Source: Bacillota bacterium
GTDB lineage: Bacteria; Bacillota; Clostridia; Tissierellales; Sporanaerobacteraceae
NCBI GenBank assembly: GCA_029779375.1
Contig: JAKPAR010000171.1
Location: forward strand, 1 to 7,063
Length of the DNA stretch: 7,063 nt
Direction of reading: 5' to 3'
Both the position numbers and the translations under genes were made by a program. Positions 1 through 6,042 of this stretch are shown piece after piece (position 1 is the first letter of the stretch; each line of letters opens with the position of its first letter). The notes under the pieces were generated by a model. That model saw nothing but the letters and a program-made list of their open reading frames with translations. It had not been told where the DNA came from and did no database searches.

Positions 1-174
1 TATATCAGGCAGCATAATATCTAGTATCCACAAATCAGGAGGGGTAGCCATTGCTTTTTTTGCTTCTTCTCCTGTAAAAAAAGATGAAACCTTCCAATTT
101 TCTTTTTCTAAATAAGAAGTTAAAACTAGATTTAAGTTTTTATCATCTTCCACCAAATAAATTTCGAAACTCAT
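1..174 (-). CDS. cssR: CssR-like OmpR-family response regulator, N-terminal part
   Basis: This is the first 58 codons of a two-component response regulator; the rest lies beyond the left edge of the window. The visible part is the start of a receiver domain. It has the acidic pocket E9-D10-D11 and the phosphoacceptor D52 in the strand 'LWILDIMLPD'. The start is the ATG at 174-172, with GGAGG (+ strand 188-184) nine bases upstream. From memory, the residues around 'IYLVEDD' and 'LWILDIMLPD' closely match Bacillus subtilis CssR, which controls htrA and htrB in response to secretion stress. The divergent htrA next door supports that reading, because in B. subtilis cssRS lies beside htrB. A winged-helix DNA-binding domain and a CssS-like kinase gene are expected off-window but are not seen. 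Receiver domain: near certain. CssR orthology: likely, not proven from 58 residues. Confidence 0.8.
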   Translation of the reverse strand, partial: MSFEIYLVEDDKNLNLVLTSYLEKENWKVSSFFTGEEAKKAMATPPDLWILDIMLPDI

Positions 175-204
175 ACAAAACCGCCTCCACAGTATAATTA
201 GATT

Positions 205-220
205 TAAATATATTATAACA
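205..220 (-). promoter_or_regulatory. Probable promoter of the cssR-like gene (extended -10)
   Basis: Read on the minus strand, bases 220-212 spell TGTTATAAT, a perfect TATAAT preceded by TG, which is an extended -10 element. No good -35 hexamer lies 16-18 bases further upstream, as expected when the extended -10 does the work. Transcription would start near 205, leaving a leader of about 30 bases before the ATG at 174. Only base matches support this. Confidence 0.5.
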
Positions 221-263
221 AAATATTATGCAATAAAACCATGGGACTAAAATCAAAAAAATA

Positions 264-336
264 TGTGAAATTGTAAAAAAAACAAATCGAAAATTTCACA
301 ACAAAAACATATTTCATCCATATTTGTTTTACAATT
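264..336. repeat. Nested inverted repeats in the cssR-htrA intergenic region
   Basis: Three exact inverted pairs lie between the divergent genes. TGTGAAATT (264-272) pairs with AATTTCACA (292-300). AATTGTAAAA (269-278) pairs with TTTTACAATT (327-336). AAAACAAAT (279-287) pairs with ATTTGTTTT (322-330). The first overlaps the second, and the third lies inside the second. The region is A+T-rich, so some pairing is expected by chance, but arms of nine to ten bases over about 70 bases are more than usual. They may be regulator sites on both strands. The motif TTTCACA occurs once on each strand. Confidence 0.4.
308..325 (+). promoter_or_regulatory. Phased direct repeat CATATTT, candidate CssR operator
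   Basis: CATATTT occurs at 308-314 and again at 319-325, an 11-base step that puts both copies on the same face of the helix. The second copy abuts the putative htrA -35 region. Tandem half-sites about one helical turn apart, just upstream of -35, are the usual layout for activators of the OmpR family. The neighbouring divergent regulator is of that family, so these repeats are the best candidate for its binding site on htrA. Assignment to CssR is inference. Confidence 0.4.
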
Positions 337-353
337 CTTTATTAATCTATATT
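324..353 (+). promoter_or_regulatory. Probable htrA promoter
   Basis: The best sigma-A-like pair is TTGTTT (324-329), an 18-base spacer, and TATATT (348-353), giving a start near 360 and a leader of about 25 bases. An alternative is TTTACA (328-333) with TAGAAT (354-359), but its 20-base spacer is too long. A mediocre -35 with repeats next to it fits a promoter that needs an activator. Confidence 0.45.
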
Positions 354-383
354 TAGAATAGAAAATTCAAGGAGGTATGAAAT

Positions 384-1541
384 ATGGACGAAAATAAAGA
401 TATTATAATTGTAGAAGATATTGAAAACAAAGAAGAAAAGAAAGAAAGTAAAAGAGGTAAATTTTTCTCATATTTTGCAGTGGCATTGATAGCTTCTCTC
501 ATTGGAGGGATAATATCCCCAATAGCTTCAAATCATATCTATGGTAAAAGTTCATCAAAAGTTAGTCAAAATAGTCAAGAAGTTTACAATACGCAAAAGG
601 TATATAGTACAAACAATGAAAGTGCTTCTATGATATCTCAAGCAGCCAAAAGTGCAATGAATAGTGTAGTAGGAATAACTACAGTAGAAATTCAAAATTA
701 TGGTTTTATGGAACAAGAAGTAGATGGAGTAGGCTCTGGTATAATAGTAGATAGCAATGGTTATATACTTACAAATTCTCATGTTGTTGGAGATGGAAAT
801 GCAAAAAAGATAACAGTATTGTTTGAAAATGGAGATAAAAGATCTGCCAAGGTACTATGGCATGATTCTATTCTTGATCTAGCTATAATCAAAGTGGATG
901 CCAATAATTTGCCAGTAGCTAAATTGGGAGATTCAGACAAATTGGAAGTAGGAGAAATAGCTATAGCTATAGGAAACCCTTTGGGATTAGAATTTCAAAG
1001 AACCGTGACTTCAGGGATTATAAGTGGACTTCATAGGTCTATAAGTGTAGATCAAAACAATACCATAGAAGATCTCATTCAAACTGATGCCTCAATCAAT
1101 CCTGGAAATAGTGGAGGCCCATTATTAAACAGTAAAGGAGAAGTCATAGGAATAAACACAGCTAAAATAAAATCAGCTGAAGGATTAGGCTTTTCTATAC
1201 CTATAAATACAGCAAAGCCAATAATAGAAGAAGTAATCAAAAAAGGAACTTATGAAACAGTCTATATAGGAATAAAGGGCATAGATGTGGAAACTTATGA
1301 AAGACAATTGGGAATAGATTTGAAAGCTGATAGTGGAGTGATTGTGATTGAAGTAGTTTCAAATTCTCCTGCAAGTAAGGGAAATTTAAGAAATGGAGAT
1401 GTAATAACAAAGATTGACAATCAAAATATTGAAAATATGAATCAGCTAAAAAAGGCACTTTACAATTATAAAAAAGGTGATAAAGCCAAATTGTCAATTA
1501 TAAGAAATGGTGAAAAGAAGCAAATACAAATACAATTTTAG
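384..1541 (+). CDS. htrA: HtrA/DegP-like membrane-anchored serine protease with PDZ domain
   Basis: This 385-residue protein degrades misfolded proteins at the outer face of the membrane. Residues 1-26 are a highly charged cytoplasmic tail. Residues 27-49 form one membrane anchor, followed by a Ser/Asn/Gln-rich linker to about residue 80. The trypsin-like domain spans about 85-285 with the full catalytic triad: H133 in 'TNSHVV', D165 in 'SILDLAI' and S243 in 'GNSGGPL'. A single PDZ domain fills about 290-385. This one-anchor, one-PDZ plan and length match Gram-positive HtrA/HtrB/YyxA proteins. The ATG at 384 follows AAGGAGG (369-375) by eight bases. The gene is transcribed alone: it diverges from a CssR-like regulator and is closed by a terminator right after its stop. 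Induction by secretion stress is inferred from that neighbour. The triad is intact, so the enzyme should be active. Confidence 0.95.
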   Translation: MDENKDIIIVEDIENKEEKKESKRGKFFSYFAVALIASLIGGIISPIASNHIYGKSSSKVSQNSQEVYNTQKVYSTNNESASMISQAAKSAMNSVVGITTVEIQNYGFMEQEVDGVGSGIIVDSNGYILTNSHVVGDGNAKKITVLFENGDKRSAKVLWHDSILDLAIIKVDANNLPVAKLGDSDKLEVGEIAIAIGNPLGLEFQRTVTSGIISGLHRSISVDQNNTIEDLIQTDASINPGNSGGPLLNSKGEVIGINTAKIKSAEGLGFSIPINTAKPIIEEVIKKGTYETVYIGIKGIDVETYERQLGIDLKADSGVIVIEVVSNSPASKGNLRNGDVITKIDNQNIENMNQLKKALYNYKKGDKAKLSIIRNGEKKQIQIQF

Positions 1542-1574
1542 ATGCAATAGGATATCCTATTGCATTGTTTTTTT
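1542..1574 (+). terminator. Intrinsic terminator of htrA
   Basis: A perfect 24-base palindrome (1542-1565) starts directly after the htrA stop codon. It folds into a 10-bp stem (ATGCAATAGG with CCTATTGCAT) around an ATAT loop. The sequence that follows, TGTTTTTTT, ends at 1574. The layout is that of a standard Rho-independent terminator and separates htrA from the ABC operon. Confidence 0.9.
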
Positions 1575-1594
1575 GTAGAACAATTAAGGTATCG

Positions 1595-1623
1595 TTGTAT
1601 TTATAAAGATTTGAGAGTATAAT
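1595..1623 (+). promoter_or_regulatory. Sigma-A-type promoter of the ABC transporter operon
   Basis: TTGTAT (1595-1600) and a perfect TATAAT (1618-1623) are separated by the ideal 17 bases. Transcription should start near 1630, leaving about 85 bases of leader before the first ABC gene. It lies between the htrA terminator and the operon, where a promoter is needed. Confidence 0.75.
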
Positions 1624-1651
1624 GAATTTTAAGAAAGGTGGAAAAAATCCA

Positions 1652-1687
1652 GTGGCAAGGTTTTCGCAACAGAAAACAATGAAATAA
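1652..1687 (+). CDS. Possible 11-residue leader peptide upstream of the ABC genes
   Basis: A GTG start at 1652 gives MARFSQQKTMK and a TAA stop. It is preceded ten bases upstream by AGGTGG (1636-1641), a better Shine-Dalgarno match than the AGGATGG serving the first ABC gene. It sits inside the predicted operon leader. A weak 6-bp hairpin (GTTTTC 1660-1665 with GAAAAC 1672-1677) lies within it. Some multidrug ABC operons, such as B. subtilis bmrCD, carry a translated leader used for drug-sensitive attenuation. No terminator hairpin is visible between this ORF and the ABC gene, so a matching mechanism is not evident here. It may be chance. Confidence 0.2.
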   Translation: MARFSQQKTMK

Positions 1688-1714
1688 AAATATTTAATGA
1701 ATAGGATGGTTTAA

Positions 1715-3466
1715 ATGAAAAAAGTTAAATTTGAGCCTCCCAAAGAAAGGGAAAGGTTATTGTCTTATGTCATAAAATATCATAGACAATTTTTTATAAC
1801 AGCTATTTCGGGTATATTTTTCAATTCAGCAATTGTCCTTGGCCCTATTTTTCAAGGTAAATTGCTGGATGCAGCTACTGTAGCAACAAATACTCATGAA
1901 ATAATAAAGGCTGGTTTAGAGTTTGTTGGCGTCACTTTAACTTTTCAGATTGCAAGGTTTTTTAAAAGATACTATGTAAGGGATATGGCCAATAGAATGA
2001 GTGGTGATATGCGTGTTGGCATAATGGAATCCATACTAAGTACAGATTTAAATGTTCTAGAACGGCAAAAACCAGGAGACATGATAGCTACTACCATGGG
2101 AGATGTAGATATTGTGGTTGAAGCAGTGAGAAAAACCATTACTGAATTGTGGGATACTGGGGTTCTCATGATTGCTTATTGGATTGCACTTATGAGTTAT
2201 GATATAAAAATAACTTTGATAGCGTCTATTCCTATTCCATTAGTCATATTACTTACTCAAGCTATGAAAAAAACAGTTCATTCCAAAGCTAAGGATACTA
2301 GAATTGCTACTTCAAAGACAACTACTCAAATCAGAAAATTGATTTCACAAATAGATATAATGCGTTTGTATGGAAGAGAAGAAGCAGAAATAGAGAGGCT
2401 AGAAGATAAATTAGCTGTACAAGCTGAGAAAAATATCATATTAAGCATTTTTAAAAATGGATTGGCTCCTATATATTCTGTATTGGCAAGTATTGGAATT
2501 GTTGTAGTCATATTTTTAGGTGGAAATAAAGTCATTGATGGAAATTGGACTATTGGTACTTTTACAGCATATATAGCCATGTTTACAGCATTGGCAGTGA
2601 GGACGACTACTGCTGCAAAAGTTTTCAATATTCAACAAGGTGCTAAAGCTTCTTGGGATAGAGTATTAGGACTTATAAATGGAGAAAAAATGGTGCCTAT
2701 TGAAAAAGTAGAAAGTCTTAAGCCAAAAGAAATAGATGTAGAAAATCTGTCATTTAAATATCCAACTAGTGAGGAATATGCAATTGAAAATATTTCTTTT
2801 AAAGCTTCAACTGGCATGATAGTTGGTATAACTGGTTCTGTAGGTTCAGGGAAAAGTGCATTAGCTCTTTCTATTACAGGACTTTATGATTATGATGGAA
2901 AGATTTTTTTAGATAATGTGGATTTAAAAGACATTCCATATGAGAAAAAACTAGCAACAATTACATATATGGGTCACGATTCTTTTCTTTTTTCAGATAC
3001 TTTGAAAAATAATATTGCTTGGAATGATGACGATAGAGAAAAATTGAACAAGGTACTTGATATTGTAGATTTAAAACAGGATATTGAAGGCTTTGAAAAT
3101 GGTATAAACACAGAAATTGGAGAAAAAGGTATAAAAGTTTCTGGAGGTCAAAGGCAGAGAATAGCTTTGGCAAGAGCTCTATATAAAGATGCCAGTATAG
3201 TCATACTTGATGATCCATTTTCTGCCGTAGATATAAATACCGAAGCTAAGATTATTGAAAATTTAAGACAAAATCGAGATGGAAAAATTATATTTATTTT
3301 TTCGCATAGACTTCATGCTTTCAAGTACACAGATATGGTTTTAGTTCTCGACAAGGGAAAAATTGTTCAAAGTGGTACTCATGATGAATTGATAAATACT
3401 GAAGGTATATACAATAAAATTATAGATTCACAACAATTTTTAGGAGGTGAATCTGTTGAAGAATAA
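1715..3466 (+). CDS. Heterodimeric ABC exporter half-transporter, degenerate-ATP-site subunit
   Basis: This 583-residue protein is one half of an exporter in the inner membrane. Residues about 20-310 form six membrane helices (type IV/ABCB fold), and about 340-575 form the nucleotide-binding domain. Visible motifs are the A-loop Y349, Walker A at 374-381 (GSVGSGKS, K380), signature VSGGQ at 475-479, Walker B ending at D499, D-loop SAVD and switch H531. Two residues are unusual. The catalytic glutamate after Walker B is aspartate (D500), and the Q-loop glutamine is replaced by H421 in 'YMGHDSFLF'. Its signature is intact, so it can complete the partner's active site. The ATG at 1715 follows AGGATGG (1703-1709). 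The next gene overlaps it by 11 bases. Family members such as BmrCD, LmrCD and TM287/288 are mostly drug exporters. The substrate here cannot be read from the sequence. Confidence 0.93.
   Translation: MKKVKFEPPKERERLLSYVIKYHRQFFITAISGIFFNSAIVLGPIFQGKLLDAATVATNTHEIIKAGLEFVGVTLTFQIARFFKRYYVRDMANRMSGDMRVGIMESILSTDLNVLERQKPGDMIATTMGDVDIVVEAVRKTITELWDTGVLMIAYWIALMSYDIKITLIASIPIPLVILLTQAMKKTVHSKAKDTRIATSKTTTQIRKLISQIDIMRLYGREEAEIERLEDKLAVQAEKNIILSIFKNGLAPIYSVLASIGIVVVIFLGGNKVIDGNWTIGTFTAYIAMFTALAVRTTTAAKVFNIQQGAKASWDRVLGLINGEKMVPIEKVESLKPKEIDVENLSFKYPTSEEYAIENISFKASTGMIVGITGSVGSGKSALALSITGLYDYDGKIFLDNVDLKDIPYEKKLATITYMGHDSFLFSDTLKNNIAWNDDDREKLNKVLDIVDLKQDIEGFENGINTEIGEKGIKVSGGQRQRIALARALYKDASIVILDDPFSAVDINTEAKIIENLRQNRDGKIIFIFSHRLHAFKYTDMVLVLDKGKIVQSGTHDELINTEGIYNKIIDSQQFLGGESVEE
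3442..3458 (+). promoter_or_regulatory. Ribosome binding site and TTG start deciding the second ABC gene
   Basis: AGGAGGTGA (3442-3450) is a near-perfect anti-16S match. The GTG at 3447 overlaps it and cannot be the start it serves. The in-frame TTG at 3456 is at the right distance, so the protein should begin M-K-N-K rather than three codons earlier. Confidence 0.8.
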
Positions 3467-5195
3467 AATAGTATCTAATGCTATTAAGACGAGTTGTAAA
3501 GAAAAAATTCTATATATTATATTTTTAATCGTTGCAATTGTTGTTGGTATTGTTATGCAATTGATTCCACCTCAAATTTTGAAGAGTATTATAGACAACA
3601 ATATTTCAAAAGGAGTTTATGATGGATTGTGGAAATTGTCATTGTACTATCTGCTAGCTGTGGTGATTAGTGGAGTTGCCGATTTTGTCCGTGAGTTTAT
3701 GATGGCAGTTGTTGGACAGGATATACTACTAAATATTCGCATGAATATGGCAAAAAAACTATCTAAATTGCCTATATCATATTTTTCAAACAATGCTGTT
3801 GGTGAGATAATGAGTAAATTTACTCAAGATGTAGATGCTGTTGGTACACTTTTTACTAGTGGACTTATAGGGATATTATCTGATGGATTGAAAACAGTTG
3901 GAATTATAATATCAATATATATTCTAAGTCCTAAACTGGCATTGTATGTGTTACTTCTAATCCCTATAATATATTTAATTGCTAGATTTTTTAAATCCAA
4001 TACATTTAAAGCTCAAATGAATGCAAGAATAGCAGTTGGTCATATTAATGGTTTGGTTCAAGAAATATTTAATGGAATAAGGACAATTAAAATATTTGGA
4101 ATGGAAAATTATTTTATATCTGATTTTCAAGAACCATTAAATCAAAACCTTGAAGCTGTTCATAAAACTAGTACATTAGATTCCATATTTCCATGTATAA
4201 TGCAAATACTTAGGGCAATTGTCATAACAATTGTTGTGATTGTAGCTGCTCCAAAGGGATTAGGAACATTGGGTATAAGTATTGGTTCAATTGCAGCGGT
4301 AGTTGATTTGATATCAAGAATGCTTGCACCTATTGAAGCTATAGCTGTAGAGTTTCAGACAATACAAGAAGCTGCTTCTGGAATTGAGAGAATAAATGAA
4401 TTTGATAGAGAAGAAGAAGAGATTAGATATATAAAAGAAATACCTGAAATGATAAAGAATTTTTCTATATCTGTTGAAAATGTTTCTTTTTCTTATGAAA
4501 ATGGTAAAGAAATTGTTCGAAATATTTCATTTGAGGTAAAGGCAGGTATGAAGGTTGCGTTGGTAGGGAGAACAGGGGCTGGGAAGAGTACTATTTTAAA
4601 TCTTGTGGCAGGTTTATATAGGCCAAAAGAAGGAAGCATAAAAATAGGAGGGATAGATCCTTTTGAAATGCCTTTTGAAATGCGCCGTAGAACTATAGGA
4701 ATTGTACCTCAAACTTTTCCAATATATGATGGGACGGTTAGGGAAGCAATTACACTATATGATGAAACTATTACGGAGGAAGAAGTAATAGCAGCAGCTA
4801 AAAGTGTTGGTCTTCATGAAGATATAATGAAGCTTCCAAGGGGATATGATACTTTTATTGGAGAAGGAGAAATAAAATTTTCTCATGGTCAATATCAATT
4901 GTTGTCTCTTGCTTGTGCATTGGTATGCAATCCTCCTATACTGCTTCTTGACGAAGTGACATCAGGTCTTGATTCTATAACAGAGGCAAAGATATTTAAG
5001 GCTATAAGGGAAGTATCTCAAGATAGGACAATTCTCACAATAAGTCATAGAATATCTGGAATAATTGATGCTGATGAGGTCATTTTTTTGGAAAAGGGAA
5101 GAATTGTTGAAATTGGTACACCAGAAGAACTTGCAGGAAAAGATGGTTGGTATGCTAAATATCATCAAATTGAACAATTGGGGTGGAAAATATAG
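3456..5195 (+). CDS. Heterodimeric ABC exporter half-transporter, consensus-ATP-site subunit
   Basis: This is the partner half-transporter, 579 residues from the TTG at 3456. Six membrane helices fill about 15-300 and the nucleotide-binding domain about 335-575. Walker A is GRTGAGKS (371-378, K377), the Q-loop has Q419, Walker B is ILLLD followed by the catalytic E500, the D-loop is SGLD and the switch histidine is H531. These hydrolytic residues are all canonical, but the signature is FSHGQ (475-479) instead of LSGGQ, and the following residue is Y rather than the common R. That altered signature faces the other subunit's degenerate site. Start choice: AGGAGG at 3442-3447 lies eight bases before TTG 3456, whereas the upstream GTG at 3447 sits inside that ribosome site. 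The overlap with the first gene suggests translational coupling and a fixed 1:1 complex. Exporter: near certain. Substrate: unknown. Confidence 0.93.
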   Translation: MKNKIVSNAIKTSCKEKILYIIFLIVAIVVGIVMQLIPPQILKSIIDNNISKGVYDGLWKLSLYYLLAVVISGVADFVREFMMAVVGQDILLNIRMNMAKKLSKLPISYFSNNAVGEIMSKFTQDVDAVGTLFTSGLIGILSDGLKTVGIIISIYILSPKLALYVLLLIPIIYLIARFFKSNTFKAQMNARIAVGHINGLVQEIFNGIRTIKIFGMENYFISDFQEPLNQNLEAVHKTSTLDSIFPCIMQILRAIVITIVVIVAAPKGLGTLGISIGSIAAVVDLISRMLAPIEAIAVEFQTIQEAASGIERINEFDREEEEIRYIKEIPEMIKNFSISVENVSFSYENGKEIVRNISFEVKAGMKVALVGRTGAGKSTILNLVAGLYRPKEGSIKIGGIDPFEMPFEMRRRTIGIVPQTFPIYDGTVREAITLYDETITEEEVIAAAKSVGLHEDIMKLPRGYDTFIGEGEIKFSHGQYQLLSLACALVCNPPILLLDEVTSGLDSITEAKIFKAIREVSQDRTILTISHRISGIIDADEVIFLEKGRIVEIGTPEELAGKDGWYAKYHQIEQLGWKI

Positions 5196-5243
5196 AAGAT
5201 AAAAACACTAGCAAATATTTGCTAGTGTTTTTATCTTCTATAT
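5190..5243. terminator. Perfect 54-bp palindrome acting as terminator after the ABC operon
   Basis: Every base from 5190 to 5216 pairs with its mirror in 5217-5243, giving 27-bp arms with no mismatch, and the arms include the ABC stop codon (5193-5195). The G+C-richer core (CACTAGC with GCTAGTG) is flanked by five A on the left and five T on the right, so the inner part works as an intrinsic terminator in either direction. The outer A+T-rich arms (AGAAGAT with ATCTTCT) extend it well beyond the needed length. Confidence 0.85.
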
Positions 5244-5289
5244 GAAAAATAAATAGATGGGATAATGATTATTAAAAAATTCAATAAGA

Positions 5290-5333
5290 TTGGTAATCTA
5301 ATTATTTTATATATAAAATATAAATGATAAAAT
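5290..5333 (+). promoter_or_regulatory. Probable promoter of the corrinoid methyltransferase operon
   Basis: Two overlapping candidates exist in this A+T-rich stretch. One is TTGGTA (5290-5295), a 16-base spacer and TATAAA (5312-5317). The other is an extended -10, TG-A-TAAAAT (5325-5333), with no clear -35. A small inverted repeat, AGATT-GGT-AATCT (5288-5300), covers the first -35 and could be an operator. The 5244-5370 gap holds nothing else I can support and is too short for a cobalamin riboswitch. Confidence 0.4.
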
Positions 5334-5356
5334 AGCAACTATCTTATAAAAAGGTT

Positions 5357-5373
5357 AAGGAGTGATTTATTTG
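5357..5373 (+). promoter_or_regulatory. Ribosome binding site and TTG start of the corrinoid protein gene
   Basis: AAGGAG (5357-5362) lies eight bases before the TTG at 5371. The in-frame GTG at 5362 is part of the ribosome site itself and is not a credible start. This is the same arrangement as in the second ABC gene. Confidence 0.8.
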
Positions 5374-6042
5374 TCTAGTGAAAAAGATGAACTTTTAAGA
5401 GAATTGGCTGACGCGGTTGTTGATATGGATGAGGATAAAACTGTTGAGGTAGCAAATATTTTTATACAAAAGAATTTTGATGCGTATGAAGGTATTTCTA
5501 ATGGCTTGGCAGTGGGAATGGATGAAGCAGGGAAGCTTTACGAGGAGGAAGAGTACTATATTCCAGAACTTTTGATGTGTTCAGATGCTATGTATGCAGG
5601 TATGGATATTTTAAAACCTCATTTAAAGTATGATGAGACTGATGAAAGATATAAAGCTGTAGTTGGAGTGGTAGAAGGAGATACTCATGATATAGGGAAA
5701 AATTTATTTAAGATTATGCTGGAGACTACAGGATTTGAAGTATATGATTTGGGAAGAGATGTTCCCCCAGTTAAATTTATAGAAAAGGCAAAAGAAATAG
5801 GGGCTGATTTAATAGGTCTTTCAACTTTAATGACAACTACAATGGACAATATGGAAATAGTGATTAATTTATTAAAAAAAGAAGGTATAAGAGATAATGT
5901 GGTGGTCATGGTTGGAGGAGGCCCAATATCTCAGAGTTTTGCAGACAAAATAGGAGCAGATGGATATGCACCTGAGGCTTCAAGGGCTGCGAGATTAGCA
6001 AAAAAATTGGTAAGGGGGAAGAATATAGATGTCGCTATTTAA
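5371..6042 (+). CDS. Corrinoid (B12-binding) methyl-carrier protein, MtbC/MttC/MtaC-like
   Basis: This 223-residue cytosolic protein holds a cobamide whose cobalt carries a methyl group between two methyltransferases. Residues about 5-90 form the helical cap domain typical of methionine-synthase-like B12 modules. Residues about 94-215 form the Rossmann-like cobamide-binding domain. Its signature is D104-T-H106-D-I-G109, with H106 as the lower cobalt ligand, followed by S151-T-L153 and the glycine run G182-G184. Length and layout match the small corrinoid proteins of methylamine, methanol and related methyl-transfer systems. The start is the TTG at 5371, chosen by its ribosome site. The last 14 bases overlap the methyltransferase gene that follows, so the two are probably co-translated partners. 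No substrate-specific methyltransferase lies upstream, so the methyl donor (methylamine, betaine, methoxy compound or other) cannot be named. Confidence 0.9.
   Translation: MSSEKDELLRELADAVVDMDEDKTVEVANIFIQKNFDAYEGISNGLAVGMDEAGKLYEEEEYYIPELLMCSDAMYAGMDILKPHLKYDETDERYKAVVGVVEGDTHDIGKNLFKIMLETTGFEVYDLGRDVPPVKFIEKAKEIGADLIGLSTLMTTTMDNMEIVINLLKKEGIRDNVVVMVGGGPISQSFADKIGADGYAPEASRAARLAKKLVRGKNIDVAI

Noticed and set aside
1542..1565. Insertion-sequence end or attachment site at the 24-bp palindrome
   Set aside because: It lies directly after the htrA stop and is followed by a T-run, with no transposase, integrase or target duplication nearby. An intrinsic terminator explains it.
1660..1677. Attenuator hairpin GTTTTC/GAAAAC in the ABC operon leader
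   Set aside because: The stem is six mostly A-T pairs and is not followed by a T-run, so it cannot be called a terminator or attenuator.
5244..5370. Cobalamin riboswitch or T-box before the corrinoid gene
   Set aside because: The gap is only 127 bases, very A+T-rich, and shows no B12-box-like or T-box-like conserved element, so only a promoter is supported.
5371..6042. Fragment of cobalamin-dependent methionine synthase (MetH)
   Set aside because: The B12 module is similar, but the gene is complete at 223 codons with its own ribosome site and lacks homocysteine, folate and activation domains. It fits the stand-alone corrinoid proteins.
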